A stretch of DNA of 64,000 bases from Candidatus Rhodoblastus alkanivorans (GCF_022760755.1 NZ_JAIVFP010000001.1:3576001-3640000); one strand, 5' to 3'; shown: positions 31,664 to 41,272, counted from the stretch's first letter. Notes: a model not told the origin generated them from the sequence alone. Made by a program: numbers and translations.

Positions 31664-33135
31664 ATGAATTCTTCCTGCCGGGAAGCATGTTTCGCCGGCG
31701 AGGCCGCCGGTCTGGCGACGACGACGATGTCCGAGGCGAGCGCGCGCCGCGCGGCAAGAGGGATCACGCCTTCATAGTGTTCGACGCGGCGATGTAGAAT
31801 GTCGGCGGCGCGTTCGACGGTCAGGCCGGCGCTGCGGCACCATTTCTCCACGCTCCTGCCGGAGACGAAATGGGCTCCGGACTCCGCAAAACCCTGCGGC
31901 GCCCGGTTGCGGCGGTCGCGAAGGCGCCGCCAGACGATCGGCAGAGCCGCCATATGCGGGCTCTGAACGATGATCGGCGCGCCGGGCGCAAGCAGCTTGC
32001 CGAACAGCGACAGCGCTTCCGCCGGGTCCGGCGTGAGATGCAGCACGTTCAGTAACAATATGCAGTCGAACGCCCGGCCTTCGAGACTGCGGCTGGCTTC
32101 GACGAGGTCGCCTTCGATCAGCTCGACGCCGGCTTCCGCCGCGCCCGCCGCGATGACGAAATCGAGCGGGATCGCGGCGACGCGAAGGCCGCGCGCCGCC
32201 AGCGCGATTTCGGTCGCTCCGGAGCCGCAGCCGACGGAAAGCACGGAGCGGGCCGACGCGGGAACAAGTTCGACGATTTCCTCGCGCGCCGGTTCGTAAT
32301 AATCCTTGGAATATTCCGCCCGCCACAGCCGCGTCTCCGTCGGCAGCAGCGCGCGCGGCGGCAGCGTCCCGTCCGCAATCCGCATCAAGGCTTCAGTCTG
32401 CTTCGTGAAGTCCTTGGCCGGCAGGCCCATCTTGCCGGCATAGCGGTTTGACATGTGATGAACGGTGAAAGCGTCGAGGCGCGAGACCGGGATCAGCTTG
32501 GTGAGGCCGCATTGGGTATAGACGTCAGTGGCCGCGGCGCAGAGCATGTCATATTTGCCTTCGTGCGGCGGCACGTCGAAGCCGCCGGATTTCATCGCTT
32601 TGTCGAGCTGTGCGCGGGTGAGCGCATAGCAGGCGGCGTGCTCGTTGGTGAAACAGGCCAGCGTGTAAGGGCCGCGCCGCCGCACCGACGACGGATCCCA
32701 GTGAAAGAAGGCGTGGGCGTCGGGAAAATGGGTTTCGCCGTCGGGGCCGTGTTCGACCCGAAGGAAACCGGGCGCCTCATCCTCCGCCAGCGCCGCGTTC
32801 ACCTCGATAAAGGCGCGGAGGTTGCGCTCGGAAATGAGGATGTCGTCCTCGGAATAGATGAAGAGATCATAGCGGTCGCGCCGCTCGACGAATAATTTCC
32901 GGTGCGCGAACGGGAGCGACCATGGATTTTTCGCCGGCAGGCCGACGCGGCATTCGACCCCGAAAGCAGGACCCTTGTCGATATCGGACAGAACGACGAT
33001 ATCGACGGCAAACGACATCGAGCGATATGTGCGAATGATCTCCTTCAGATAACGATCGTTCGCCGCGCCATAGCTCGCGATCGCCGCCAGCACGCGCGGC
33101 GGCCCAGCCGCTTCATTGGTCGCCGTTCCTTCCAT
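31660..33135 (-). CDS. Glycosyltransferase-like domain fused to SAM methyltransferase
   Basis: 491 residues. Residues about 10-250 look like an uncommon GT-A-type domain (VLAAIASYGAANDRYLKEII, DLFIYSEDDILIS with acidic cluster, then HHMSNRYAGKMGLP). Residues about 270-420 are a class I methyltransferase (SVLSVGCGSGATEIALAARG, FDCILLLNVLHLTPDPAEAL). The last 60 residues are basic. The fusion could add and methylate a sugar, possibly as a chain-terminating cap, but this is inference. It is first in a two-gene unit with the polymerase and diverges from a GT4 gene. Confidence 0.75.
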   Translation of the reverse strand: MEGTATNEAAGPPRVLAAIASYGAANDRYLKEIIRTYRSMSFAVDIVVLSDIDKGPAFGVECRVGLPAKNPWSLPFAHRKLFVERRDRYDLFIYSEDDILISERNLRAFIEVNAALAEDEAPGFLRVEHGPDGETHFPDAHAFFHWDPSSVRRRGPYTLACFTNEHAACYALTRAQLDKAMKSGGFDVPPHEGKYDMLCAAATDVYTQCGLTKLIPVSRLDAFTVHHMSNRYAGKMGLPAKDFTKQTEALMRIADGTLPPRALLPTETRLWRAEYSKDYYEPAREEIVELVPASARSVLSVGCGSGATEIALAARGLRVAAIPLDFVIAAGAAEAGVELIEGDLVEASRSLEGRAFDCILLLNVLHLTPDPAEALSLFGKLLAPGAPIIVQSPHMAALPIVWRRLRDRRNRAPQGFAESGAHFVSGRSVEKWCRSAGLTVERAADILHRRVEHYEGVIPLAARRALASDIVVVARPAASPAKHASRQEEFI

Positions 33136-33180
33136 GCCGGTCAGCCCTCCCTGGCGCGCCGGCGCCGCGTCCGCCGGCGC

Positions 33181-33252
33181 TGCTAATTAAATACAGCAAT
33201 ATAATAAGATTGCGCAATTTTTAAATCGAGATAATATTATTTTCAAATTTGA
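33181..33252. promoter_or_regulatory. AT-rich divergent promoter island
   Basis: About 70 bases of almost pure A/T with CTAATTAAAT, ATAATATTATT and TTTTTAAAT lie between the divergent fusion and GT4 genes. Confidence 0.45.
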
Positions 33253-33311
33253 TCCAATCGCGCCGGACGCCGTTTTCCCTCGTCGGGCCGGCGGGAGGGG
33301 AGCCGCGCCGA

Positions 33312-34613
33312 ATGAGGGTGCTTGTTTATCCGCATTCCATGGAGCTCGGCGGCTCCCAGATGAACGCCATTCAGATCGCCGGCGCCCTGCGCGACCGCGG
33401 CCACGAGGTGGCCGTGATTTCCGATCCTGGCCCGCTGGTCGCCCGGGTCGCCGCCATGGGACTCGAACATATCGAACTGCCCTCGCGCCGGTCGCGGCCT
33501 TCGCCGGGCGTCGCCCGTCTGCTCCGCGACCTCGTCGGCGCCCGCGCCTTCGACGTCGTTCACGGCTGGGAATGGCCGCCGATTCTCGACGCCTTTTTCG
33601 GCGTCGGCCTTCCTGGCCGCGCCGCCGTGGTGGGAACGGTGATGTCGATGTCCGTCCCCGCCTTTCTGCCCCGCCGCATCCCGCTCACGCTCGGAACCGA
33701 GGCGATCCGTCTGGCCGCCGTCGCCGGCGGCCATCGGCGCGCCGCCTTGCTCGAACCACCCATCGACGCCGAAGCGGATCGCCCGCAACTCGACAGCGGC
33801 GCGTTCCGGGGCGCGCTCGGCGTCGCGCCGGACGAGATTCTCATCGGCATAGTCTGCCGGCTGGCGCCCGATTTGAAGCTCGAGGGCCTGCTTTCAGCCT
33901 GCCGCGCCGTGCGCGCCCTCGCCGAATCCGGCGCGCCCGTGCGGCTGGCGATCGTCGGCGACGGCGCCGCGCGCGGGCAGGTGGCGGCCGAGGCCGAGGC
34001 CGCCAATGCGGCGCTCGGCCGGCCCATCGTCATGCTAACGGGGGAGATGGCCGACCCACGACCCTGCTACGCCGCCGCCGACATCGTCCTCGGTCAGGGC
34101 GGTTCGGCGCTGCGGGGCATGGCCTTCGCCAAGCCGGTCGTGGTGGTCGGCGAGGATGGCTTCAGCGAATTGCTAACGCCCGGCAGCGCGCCGATTTTCC
34201 TGCATCAGGGCTGGTATGGCCTCGGGCCCGGCTCACAAGGATCCGGCGCGCCGGCGCTGCAGGAGGCGCTGCGGCGGCTGATCTCTTCCCCGCCCCTGCG
34301 CGCCGAACTGGGACGGTTCGGCCGGCGGCTGGTCGAGGCCCGCTTCAGCCTGACGGGCGCCGCGCAAACCATGGAGCGGATCTATCTCGCCGTTGCAGGA
34401 GAGCCCGCGCCGGCCGGCGCGCGCGCCCTCGACGCCCTCTTTTGCGGCTCTCGCGTGCTGAGCTACAAGCTGGAGCGCCGCTATATGAGATGGATGGGCC
34501 GGGCCGCCGCCGACGACGCCAACGCCCGCGCCAAAATCGCCGCCGTCCTGTCGGCCACAGACCCTTCCAGCGTCGAGAAGACCGATCGTCTTCCACGCGG
34601 CCGAACGGCCTGA
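33312..34613 (+). CDS. Family 4 (GT-B) glycosyltransferase
   Basis: 433 residues. The N-terminal MRVLVYPHSMELGGSQMN and ALRDRGHEVAVIS are the acceptor-domain start of GT4 enzymes. The C-terminal domain has IGIVCRLAPDLKLEGLL and the donor region (ADIVLGQGGSALRGMAFAKPVVV) in place of the classical EPFGLVxLEAMA form. An 80-residue C-terminal extension is helical. The ATG at 33,312 follows a GGAGGGGAG site. It ends ten bases from a convergent aminotransferase. Confidence 0.86.
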   Translation: MRVLVYPHSMELGGSQMNAIQIAGALRDRGHEVAVISDPGPLVARVAAMGLEHIELPSRRSRPSPGVARLLRDLVGARAFDVVHGWEWPPILDAFFGVGLPGRAAVVGTVMSMSVPAFLPRRIPLTLGTEAIRLAAVAGGHRRAALLEPPIDAEADRPQLDSGAFRGALGVAPDEILIGIVCRLAPDLKLEGLLSACRAVRALAESGAPVRLAIVGDGAARGQVAAEAEAANAALGRPIVMLTGEMADPRPCYAAADIVLGQGGSALRGMAFAKPVVVVGEDGFSELLTPGSAPIFLHQGWYGLGPGSQGSGAPALQEALRRLISSPPLRAELGRFGRRLVEARFSLTGAAQTMERIYLAVAGEPAPAGARALDALFCGSRVLSYKLERRYMRWMGRAAADDANARAKIAAVLSATDPSSVEKTDRLPRGRTA

Positions 34614-34623
34614 AGCCGTCAAT

Positions 34624-35763
34624 TCAAAATTCAAGCCCGGCGCGCAGCGCGGCGGCGATCCGTTCCTGGTCCTTTTCCGTCAATTGCGCATAAAGCGGCA
34701 ACAGGATCGCGTGATCCTGCGCGTGCTCCGACCAGCGCAGATCGTGGCGCGGCGCGCCGTTGGCATAGGGCGCCTCGCGGTGCGAACACATGATGCCACG
34801 GCGGGTGGCTATGTCCTGGTCGAGCAGTCTCTGCATCACCCCGCGCTGATCGATCCGGTCCGGCAGGAGAACGCAATAGCTCTGCCAATTGGATCGCGCC
34901 CAATCCGGCTCGAAAGGCAGAACCAGGCCTTCGATATTGCCGAGCAATTCGGTATAGCGCGCCGCGAGCGCCCGGCGCCGCGCCACCAGTTCAGGCAGTC
35001 GTTCGAGCTGCTTGCGGCCGATCGCGGCCTGGATGTCGGTCATGCGGTAGTTGAAGCCGACCATCAGGTAATCTTCGAACAGCACCTGTCGCGAACCGTG
35101 GCGGACGGTGTCGGGCACGCTCATCCCGTGCTGGCGCAGCAGGCGGAATTTCCGGTCGAGCGCCGGGTCCGCGGTGGTCAGCATCCCGCCCTCGCCGGTG
35201 GTGATGACCTTGCGCGGATGGAAGGAGAAGCAGGCGATGGCGCCGCGAGGCCGGCCAACCGGCTCCCAATTTTGGTCGATGCGGATCATGCTTCCTGCGG
35301 CGCAGGCGGCGTCCTCGACCAAAAAGATTCCGTGACGATCGGCCAAGGTCGCCAGCGCGGTGACGTCGCAGGGCATCCCCATCTGGTGGACGGCGATGAT
35401 GGCGCGGGTGCGAGGCGTAATCGCTTCGGCGACCCGCGCGGGATCGATATTGTAGGTCTCCGCCTCGATATCGACGAAGACCGGCGTGGCGTCGCAATAG
35501 CGGACGCAGTTCGCGGTCGCGATGAAGGAATGGCTGGGGACGATCACCTCGTCGCCCGCCCTGATCCCGAGCGCCTTGAGCGCGATGTGCAGCGCGCTGG
35601 TGCAACTCGACACGGCGCAGGCGTGGGGCGCGCCGACAAGGGTCGCGAATTCCTGTTCGAAAGCCGCGACCTGAGGGCCCTGCGAGACCCAGCCCGAAAG
35701 CACGGCGGCGCGCGCCGCCTCGGCCTCGTCCTCCGCGAGCAGCGGCAGAGCGATCGGGATCAC
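34624..35763 (-). CDS. DegT/DnrJ/EryC1/StrS sugar aminotransferase (second copy)
   Basis: 379 residues from a GTG at 35,763 that overlaps the epimerase stop (GTGA). The PLP enzyme is recognised from SGWVSQGPQVAAFEQEF, SSCTSALHIALKALGI and EDAACAAGS. The Schiff-base Lys lies in FSFHPRKVITTGEGGML. The sequence style is closer to 4-aminotransferases (ArnB/perosamine-synthase-like) than the other copy at 36,806. With the adjacent epimerase/dehydratase it may form a 4-amino-sugar nucleotide; the exact substrate is not determined. Confidence 0.88.
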   Translation of the reverse strand: MIPIALPLLAEDEAEAARAAVLSGWVSQGPQVAAFEQEFATLVGAPHACAVSSCTSALHIALKALGIRAGDEVIVPSHSFIATANCVRYCDATPVFVDIEAETYNIDPARVAEAITPRTRAIIAVHQMGMPCDVTALATLADRHGIFLVEDAACAAGSMIRIDQNWEPVGRPRGAIACFSFHPRKVITTGEGGMLTTADPALDRKFRLLRQHGMSVPDTVRHGSRQVLFEDYLMVGFNYRMTDIQAAIGRKQLERLPELVARRRALAARYTELLGNIEGLVLPFEPDWARSNWQSYCVLLPDRIDQRGVMQRLLDQDIATRRGIMCSHREAPYANGAPRHDLRWSEHAQDHAILLPLYAQLTEKDQERIAAALRAGLEF

Positions 35764-36764
35764 GACGCCACCGCCTGCGGTTGCGAAGCCGCGATCGCCG
35801 CCGCGCGTTCGGCCCGCCACCATTTCACCAGATCGCCGAGGCCTTTATCCAATGACGCCGAGGCGCGGAAGCCGAGCAGGCGCTCCGCCTTCCCGGTCGA
35901 GGCCAGCCGGCGCGGCACCGGATTGACCGAACGTTCGGGCGCGAATTCCGGGACCATGCCGCGACGGCCCATGACCGAGGCCAAAGCCTCGGCGAGCTGC
36001 AGCAGGCTGGTTTCCGTCCCGCTCGCCACGTTGAACACCTCGTCCGTCACCTTGGATTTGGCGCCGAGGATGTTCGCCCGCGCCACGTCGCGGACATGGA
36101 CGAAATCCATGGTCTGCTGGCCGTCTCCGAAGATGATCGGCGGAAGGCCGGCGTCGAGCCGCTCCATCCAGCGGATCAGAACCTCGGTATAGCGGCCATG
36201 AATGTCCATGCGCTCGCCATAGACGTTGAAATAGCGGAAGGCGACATAGTCGAGGCCGTACATGTCGTTGAAGGCGCGCATGAGGCCTTCGTTGAAGGCC
36301 TTGGCCGCCCCGTAGAGCGTGCGGTTGTTATAAGGATTCTGCCGCTCCGTGGTCGGAAATTCCTCGGCCAGGCCATAGACCGAGGCCGACGAGGCGGCGA
36401 CGAGTTTCTCGACATTGTGCTGGACGCAAAGCTCCAGCAGATCGAAGGTCGCCTGCGCCATGACTTCCATGGCCTGGCGCGGCTCGGCGGCGCAATGGGT
36501 GATGCGCAGGGCGGCCTGGTGGAAGACGATGTCGGCCGACCTCACCAAAGTGTCCATCAGCGCGGCGTCGCGGATGTCGCCGTCGACGAGACGGACCGGG
36601 CCGCGCCCGAAGGCCCGGCTGAGATTTTCCGGCCGGCCCCGGATCATATTGTCGAGCGCGACGATCTCGATACAGCCCTCGTCGCACAGCAGATCGACGA
36701 TATGGGAGCCGATGAAACCGGCGCCGCCGGTGACCAGAATGCGTTTTCCCTTGAGATCAGTCAC
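35760..36764 (-). CDS. NAD-dependent nucleotide-sugar epimerase/dehydratase
   Basis: 334-residue extended short-chain dehydrogenase. The NAD loop GGAGFIGSH is at about residues 13-21, ASSASVYG supplies the Ser, and YGAAK the Tyr and Lys of the catalytic triad. FRYFNVYGERMD is typical of UDP-sugar epimerases of the WbpP/Gne or GalE-like group. The gene lies 41 bases after one aminotransferase and overlaps the other, so all three act in one sugar-nucleotide route. 4-epimerase versus 4,6-dehydratase cannot be settled by eye. Confidence 0.87.
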   Translation of the reverse strand: MTDLKGKRILVTGGAGFIGSHIVDLLCDEGCIEIVALDNMIRGRPENLSRAFGRGPVRLVDGDIRDAALMDTLVRSADIVFHQAALRITHCAAEPRQAMEVMAQATFDLLELCVQHNVEKLVAASSASVYGLAEEFPTTERQNPYNNRTLYGAAKAFNEGLMRAFNDMYGLDYVAFRYFNVYGERMDIHGRYTEVLIRWMERLDAGLPPIIFGDGQQTMDFVHVRDVARANILGAKSKVTDEVFNVASGTETSLLQLAEALASVMGRRGMVPEFAPERSVNPVPRRLASTGKAERLLGFRASASLDKGLGDLVKWWRAERAAAIAASQPQAVAS

Positions 36765-36805
36765 GACGACTCTCCCTTCGTTCCATTAAAGGTTCCATCC
36801 CGAAA

Positions 36806-37927
36806 CTACGCGGCCTCGACGCCCGGGACCGCATCGAGCGCGCGCGCGACATATTCCGCCTGTTCGGGCGCCAGTTCGGGATAAATCGGCAGAGACAGGA
36901 ATTCGCCCGCCAGACGCTCCGTCACGGGAAGAGAGCCGGGCTTGAAGCGAAGGTCGGCATAGGCCTTCTGCAGATGGACGGGGACCGGATAATGGATCCC
37001 GACGCCGACGCCCGCGGCCTGCAAGGTTTTCAAAGCCACATCGCGGCGCGGATGGCTGATTGCGTAAACGTGATAGACATGCCGGCTATGCGCGGGCGGA
37101 TTCGGCCGGGCGAGCCCCGAAGAGGCGAGAAGCTGGTCATAGCGCGCGCCGACCGCGCGGCGCGCTTCGGTCCATTCCTCGATATAATCCATCTTGACGT
37201 TGAGCACGGCGCCCTGAATGGCGTCCATGCGGTAATTATAGCCGGCGATGACGTGGTTATATTTCGACGCCTGGCCCCAATCCCGCAGCAAGGCGATACG
37301 CTGCGCAAGGTCGGCGCGCGAGGTCGTCACCGCCCCGCCCTCACCGTAAGCACCGAGATTCTTGCCGGGATAGAAGCTGAAACAGCCGAGATCGCCGATC
37401 GATCCGGCGCGGCGGCCCTTATATTCCGCGCCATGGGCCTGCGCCGCGTCCTCGATCACCACCAGACCATGGCGCCGGGCTATGTCCATGATCGGGTCCA
37501 TGTCGGCCATCAGGCCGTGAAGATGGACCGGCAATATGGCCTTGGTCCGCGGCGTGACCGCCGCCGCGACGCGCGCCGGATCCATGGTCCATGTGACCGG
37601 ATCGACATCGACATAAACCGGCTGCGCGCCGGCATAGAGAATGGCGGCCGCAGTCGCGACGAAGGTCATCGACACCGTGATCACTTCGTCGCCCGGGCCG
37701 ACGCCCGCCGCGAGCAGGGCCAGATGAAGCGCCGACGTGCCGCTGTTGACCGCCCGGCAATGGCTGGCGCCGCAATAGGCCGCGAAACGCTCCTCGAACG
37801 CCTCAACCTGCGGCCCGAGCACATATTGACCGCTTTCCATGACCCGCAGGACGGCGTCGTCCACCTGCGGCTTGATCTGGCGATATTGGGTCTTCAAATC
37901 CAGGAAGGGTATCAAGACATCCCCCAT
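36806..37927 (-). CDS. DegT/DnrJ/EryC1/StrS sugar aminotransferase (WbpE-like)
   Basis: 373 residues starting MGDVLIPFLDLKTQYRQIKP. ESGQYVLGPQVEAFEERFA, VNSGTSALHLALLA and EDAAQAHGA are class motifs, and the PLP Lys is in FSFYPGKNLGAYGEGGAV. The N terminus and the YPGKNLGAYGEGG form match WbpE/FdtB-type 3-aminotransferases. An oxidoreductase of WbpB type and a WbpD-like acetyltransferase are encoded upstream, supporting amination at C3 of a UDP-hexuronic acid. Confidence 0.88.
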   Translation of the reverse strand: MGDVLIPFLDLKTQYRQIKPQVDDAVLRVMESGQYVLGPQVEAFEERFAAYCGASHCRAVNSGTSALHLALLAAGVGPGDEVITVSMTFVATAAAILYAGAQPVYVDVDPVTWTMDPARVAAAVTPRTKAILPVHLHGLMADMDPIMDIARRHGLVVIEDAAQAHGAEYKGRRAGSIGDLGCFSFYPGKNLGAYGEGGAVTTSRADLAQRIALLRDWGQASKYNHVIAGYNYRMDAIQGAVLNVKMDYIEEWTEARRAVGARYDQLLASSGLARPNPPAHSRHVYHVYAISHPRRDVALKTLQAAGVGVGIHYPVPVHLQKAYADLRFKPGSLPVTERLAGEFLSLPIYPELAPEQAEYVARALDAVPGVEAA

Positions 37928-37964
37928 CGTTGCGCGCGCGCCCTTGGTTGCGGGCCTGCGCCCT

Positions 37965-38034
37965 TGATTTAATATTAAATACTCTATTTAAAATAAAATA
38001 AACTGGATTTTTATATTAAGCATAATTTTTCCAA
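37965..38034. promoter_or_regulatory. AT-rich island upstream of the aminotransferase gene
   Basis: Seventy bases of TTTAATATTAAAT, TATTTAAAATAAAATAAA and similar lie within a 125-base gap in the otherwise tight minus-strand gene run. A separate promoter for the 37,927-34,624 unit is likely. Confidence 0.45.
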
Positions 38035-38052
38035 AATGGACGCGCTCGCGCT

Positions 38053-38562
38053 TCAGGCCTCGGATCGCGCCGCTTCGACGAAGCGGGTGGCGGCGCCGCC
38101 CGGCCGGACGATCCGCGCCGGAACGCCGGCCACGACGGCGCCGGCGGGCACGTCCCGGGTGACGACCGCGCCAGCCCCGACGATGGCGCCGGCCCCGACG
38201 GCGACCCCGCACAGGATGGTCGCGTTCGATCCGATCGAGGCGCCCCTGCCAATGCGGATCGGCACGACCGCCCAGTCCTCGCCGCCCTGAAGCCTGCCGT
38301 CGGCGGTGGTCGCGCGCGGATATTTGTCATTGGTGAACATGACGCCGTGGCCGATGAAAACCTCGTCCTCGATGGTCACGCCTTCGCAGATGAAACTGTG
38401 CGACGAAATCTTGCAGCGCGCGCCGATCTGCGCGCCGACCTGAATCTCGACGAAGGTCCCGATCCGGGTTTCGTCGCCGACGGAACAGCCGTAGAGATTG
38501 ACGAGATCGGGATGGAAGATCCGCACGTCGCGGCCGAGAATTACGTCCTTGGCGATGGGCAT
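38053..38562 (-). CDS. Hexapeptide-repeat sugar N-acetyltransferase (WbpD-like)
   Basis: 169 residues from the ATG at 38,562, which overlaps the flippase stop by one base (TGATG). The left-handed beta-helix turns begin with VILGRDVRIFHPDLVNLYGC and continue through IGTFVEIQVGAQIGARCKIS and IEDEVFIGHGVMFTND. It ends GVPARIVRP. This profile, including the FTNDKYPRA segment, matches UDP-2-acetamido-3-amino-glucuronate acetyltransferases (WbpD/WlbB). It would acetylate the amine made by the WbpE-like enzyme. Confidence 0.86.
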   Translation of the reverse strand: MPIAKDVILGRDVRIFHPDLVNLYGCSVGDETRIGTFVEIQVGAQIGARCKISSHSFICEGVTIEDEVFIGHGVMFTNDKYPRATTADGRLQGGEDWAVVPIRIGRGASIGSNATILCGVAVGAGAIVGAGAVVTRDVPAGAVVAGVPARIVRPGGAATRFVEAARSEA

Positions 38563-40094
38563 CAATTCGACTCCCTGGCGTTGCAAACCGTTTCGACAAT
38601 ATCGTGGCCCGGCCCTCCGGCGCCGGCCGCAACCGGCGGAGCCCCGCGGCCGAGGACGGCGCGCAGGCCGCGGGCCGCGGACTTGAGCTCCGCAAGCAGC
38701 GGATGATCCGCGACCGCGAGCGCGGCGAGCCATGCCGGCGCCGCCAGCGCCGCGCTCAGCGCGATCGCGGCGATGGGGGCGAGATGGCCATAATGCGCCG
38801 TTGAAGCGCCGATTGCCACCGCAGCGCCGGCGCACAAAGCGACGAAGGCGCTTTTGCGCAGGGCGCCGACGAGGTCGCCGACGCCGAAATGAAGGCGCCG
38901 CCCGACGAAATAGATCGCCACCGCCGCCTGGAACGGCAGCGTCGCCAGGGCCGAAGCGGCCACCGCCTCGACGCTGAAAAAGGACGCGATGAAGATCGCC
39001 GCAAGCGACGGCGGCAGCGAGATCAGGGACGAGACCAAAGTGTCGCGGACGCTGCCGGCCGCGACCAGGACAGGATAGGTCAGGCAGGCGCCGAAGAGAG
39101 CGAGATAGGCAATGCTGAGCAGCCGGACGAGCGGCGCCGCGGCCAGCCAGGACGGCCCCAGCCAAAAGGCGATGATCGGCTCAGCCAGCATCGCGACAAA
39201 CAGGAAGAAGGGCCATTGTAGCGCCGTCAGCAGCGAGACGGCGTGAAGATAGACCCGCTTGAGATCGTCGCCCGCCCGGTTCTGCGCCGCTACGGCGGGC
39301 ATGATAACGGGGCTGATCGCCTGGATCACCAGCCGGTCGAACACCTGGGTGACCGCGACCGCGCGGCTATAGAGACCGACGGCGGTAAAGCCGAGCACCC
39401 GCGCCAGGAAAAGCTGCGGAGCCGAATTATAGGCCACATTGATGAGCACCACGCCGCTGGAATAGAGGCCGAAATGGACGACCTCGCGTTGCCCGGAAAG
39501 CGAGGGCCGGAAGATCCGGAAATCTCTGTGCGCCGCCACCAGATAAGCGGTCTGGACGACGCTTCCGGCGACCTGTCCCCAGATCGGCGCGAAAAAACTG
39601 TAGCCCATCGCGGCAAGTGTGATCGAAACCACGACCATCGCGACATTGCCGAGGAGGTTGCTGGCGGCGATCTCCCCGAATTTGAGGTCGCGGCGCAGCA
39701 GCGCGAGCAATGTCGTCGAGAAGGGCGACACCAGGAAGCCGAGCGCGGCGATGCGCACGCCGGCGCCGACCCCGTCCACGCGGAACCAGGCGCCGAGCGC
39801 TCCGCCCAGAACGGCAAGAAGCGCGCCGATCGCCAACGACAGCGCGAGCGTGATGGTGAAGGCGGTTCGGACATGGCCTTCGTCAAGGGTGGTTTTCTGG
39901 ATCAGATAATTGGCGCCGCCGAATTCCTGCGACGAGACCGAAACCATTGTGGTCACCGCGCCGACGACGGCATAGACGCCGAATTCCTTCGGCGTCAGCA
40001 GGCGCGCCAGCACCGCCGTCGAAATGAAAAACAGAATGAGACTGGCGTAGCGTTCGGCCGCCGAGAAAAAAATTGAACGCTGAATCGGGGTCAT
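38562..40094 (-). CDS. Wzx-type oligosaccharide flippase
   Basis: 510 residues from the ATG at 40,094 (MTPIQRSIFFSAAERYASLI). Longer frames upstream are not coding. About 12-14 transmembrane segments and the LLTPKEFGVYAVVGA and YSRAVAVTQVFDRLV motifs match the MOP superfamily polysaccharide flippases of the lipopolysaccharide/EPS type. It moves undecaprenyl-linked repeats across the inner membrane for Wzy. Coupled to the following acetyltransferase. Confidence 0.9.
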   Translation of the reverse strand: MTPIQRSIFFSAAERYASLILFFISTAVLARLLTPKEFGVYAVVGAVTTMVSVSSQEFGGANYLIQKTTLDEGHVRTAFTITLALSLAIGALLAVLGGALGAWFRVDGVGAGVRIAALGFLVSPFSTTLLALLRRDLKFGEIAASNLLGNVAMVVVSITLAAMGYSFFAPIWGQVAGSVVQTAYLVAAHRDFRIFRPSLSGQREVVHFGLYSSGVVLINVAYNSAPQLFLARVLGFTAVGLYSRAVAVTQVFDRLVIQAISPVIMPAVAAQNRAGDDLKRVYLHAVSLLTALQWPFFLFVAMLAEPIIAFWLGPSWLAAAPLVRLLSIAYLALFGACLTYPVLVAAGSVRDTLVSSLISLPPSLAAIFIASFFSVEAVAASALATLPFQAAVAIYFVGRRLHFGVGDLVGALRKSAFVALCAGAAVAIGASTAHYGHLAPIAAIALSAALAAPAWLAALAVADHPLLAELKSAARGLRAVLGRGAPPVAAGAGGPGHDIVETVCNARESN

Positions 40095-40128
40095 CGCGAA
40101 ATCCCGGCGCGCGGGCTGGGCCGGCGGT

Positions 40129-41184
40129 TCACGCCGTCGCCCGGGCGCGCAAACGAGCGGGCCGCCTGAGCGACACCGGCTTGCCCTGCTCGGCCACCGA
40201 GCGCGACGCCGCCTCCAACACTTCGATGACCCGCAGCCCCGACAGGCCGTCGCACAAAGGCTGCGCGCCGTTGCGCACGCAATCGATGAAATGTTCGACC
40301 TCGGTCTCCAGCGCCTCCTTGGCCGGGACATGTGGCGCCCACATGTCCCCGGCGCGGTAGCCGATGCGGAGCTGGTGGGCTTTTTCCTGCGAGCCGTCGA
40401 CGGTGATGCCCTTGTCGTAAACCTTGATCTTCTCGGTCGGCTGCATGTCGTCATAGACGATCATCTTCTTGCTGCCGCCGATGAAGGTCTGGCGCACCTT
40501 GACCGGCGACAGCCAGTTGACATTGACATGGGCGACGCAGGGGCTGTCGAAGAACAGAGTGATATGCGCCATATTCTCGGGCGACCCGGCGACATGGCGG
40601 CATCCCGTCGCCGACACCGCGACCGGCTCCTCCTCAATAATGTGATCGATGATCGAGAGGTCGTGAACGGCGAGGTCCCACAACACGCTGACGTCGCTCT
40701 GAAACAGGCCGAGGCTCACGCGCGTGCTGTCGTAATAATAGACGTCGCCTAGATCGCCCTTGCGGACGAGTTCGCTGATCTTCCTGACCGCCGGCGTGTA
40801 CAGGAAAGTGTGATCGACCATCAGCATCAATCCGCGACGATCCGCTTCATCGATCAGGCGGCGCGCCAGGTCCGCGGTCGGCGCCATCGGCTTCTCGACC
40901 AGGACGTGCTTCCCGGCTTCGAGCGCCGCGAGCGCCAGGTCGTAATGGCTGTGCACCGGCGTCGCCACGGCGATCGCCTCGATATCCGGATCGTTCAGCA
41001 AGTCGTCATATCGGTTTGTCGTCGTCACGCCGGGATTGAAGCGCGCGCAATTGGCGAGCCTGGCCGGATCGAGATCCGCCACGGCGACGACTCTTGCCCC
41101 CGGATTGGCGGCGAAATTACGCACGAGATTCGGACCCCAGTAGCCGTATCCCACGACCCCGACGCCAAATTGGCTGTCACGCAT
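40129..41184 (-). CDS. Gfo/Idh/MocA oxidoreductase (WbpB-like)
   Basis: 351 residues. The Rossmann start GVGVVGYGYWGPNLVRNFA, the EKPMAPT loop and the catalytic HDLSIIDHI region identify the family. Closest functional model is WbpB/WlbA, which oxidises C3 of UDP-N-acetyl-hexuronic acids before amination by WbpE. It sits between wecC and the flippase gene with 34 to 88 base gaps, consistent with one operon. Confidence 0.88.
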   Translation of the reverse strand: MRDSQFGVGVVGYGYWGPNLVRNFAANPGARVVAVADLDPARLANCARFNPGVTTTNRYDDLLNDPDIEAIAVATPVHSHYDLALAALEAGKHVLVEKPMAPTADLARRLIDEADRRGLMLMVDHTFLYTPAVRKISELVRKGDLGDVYYYDSTRVSLGLFQSDVSVLWDLAVHDLSIIDHIIEEEPVAVSATGCRHVAGSPENMAHITLFFDSPCVAHVNVNWLSPVKVRQTFIGGSKKMIVYDDMQPTEKIKVYDKGITVDGSQEKAHQLRIGYRAGDMWAPHVPAKEALETEVEHFIDCVRNGAQPLCDGLSGLRVIEVLEAASRSVAEQGKPVSLRRPARLRARATA

Positions 41185-41272
41185 GATCTGTCCTCACGCT
41201 TTGAGGCCGGACGGCCTCCTTGTGGGCCGCGGCGCCCGCGCGGGAGCCGCGAAATTTCTCGTCCCGCCGGCG

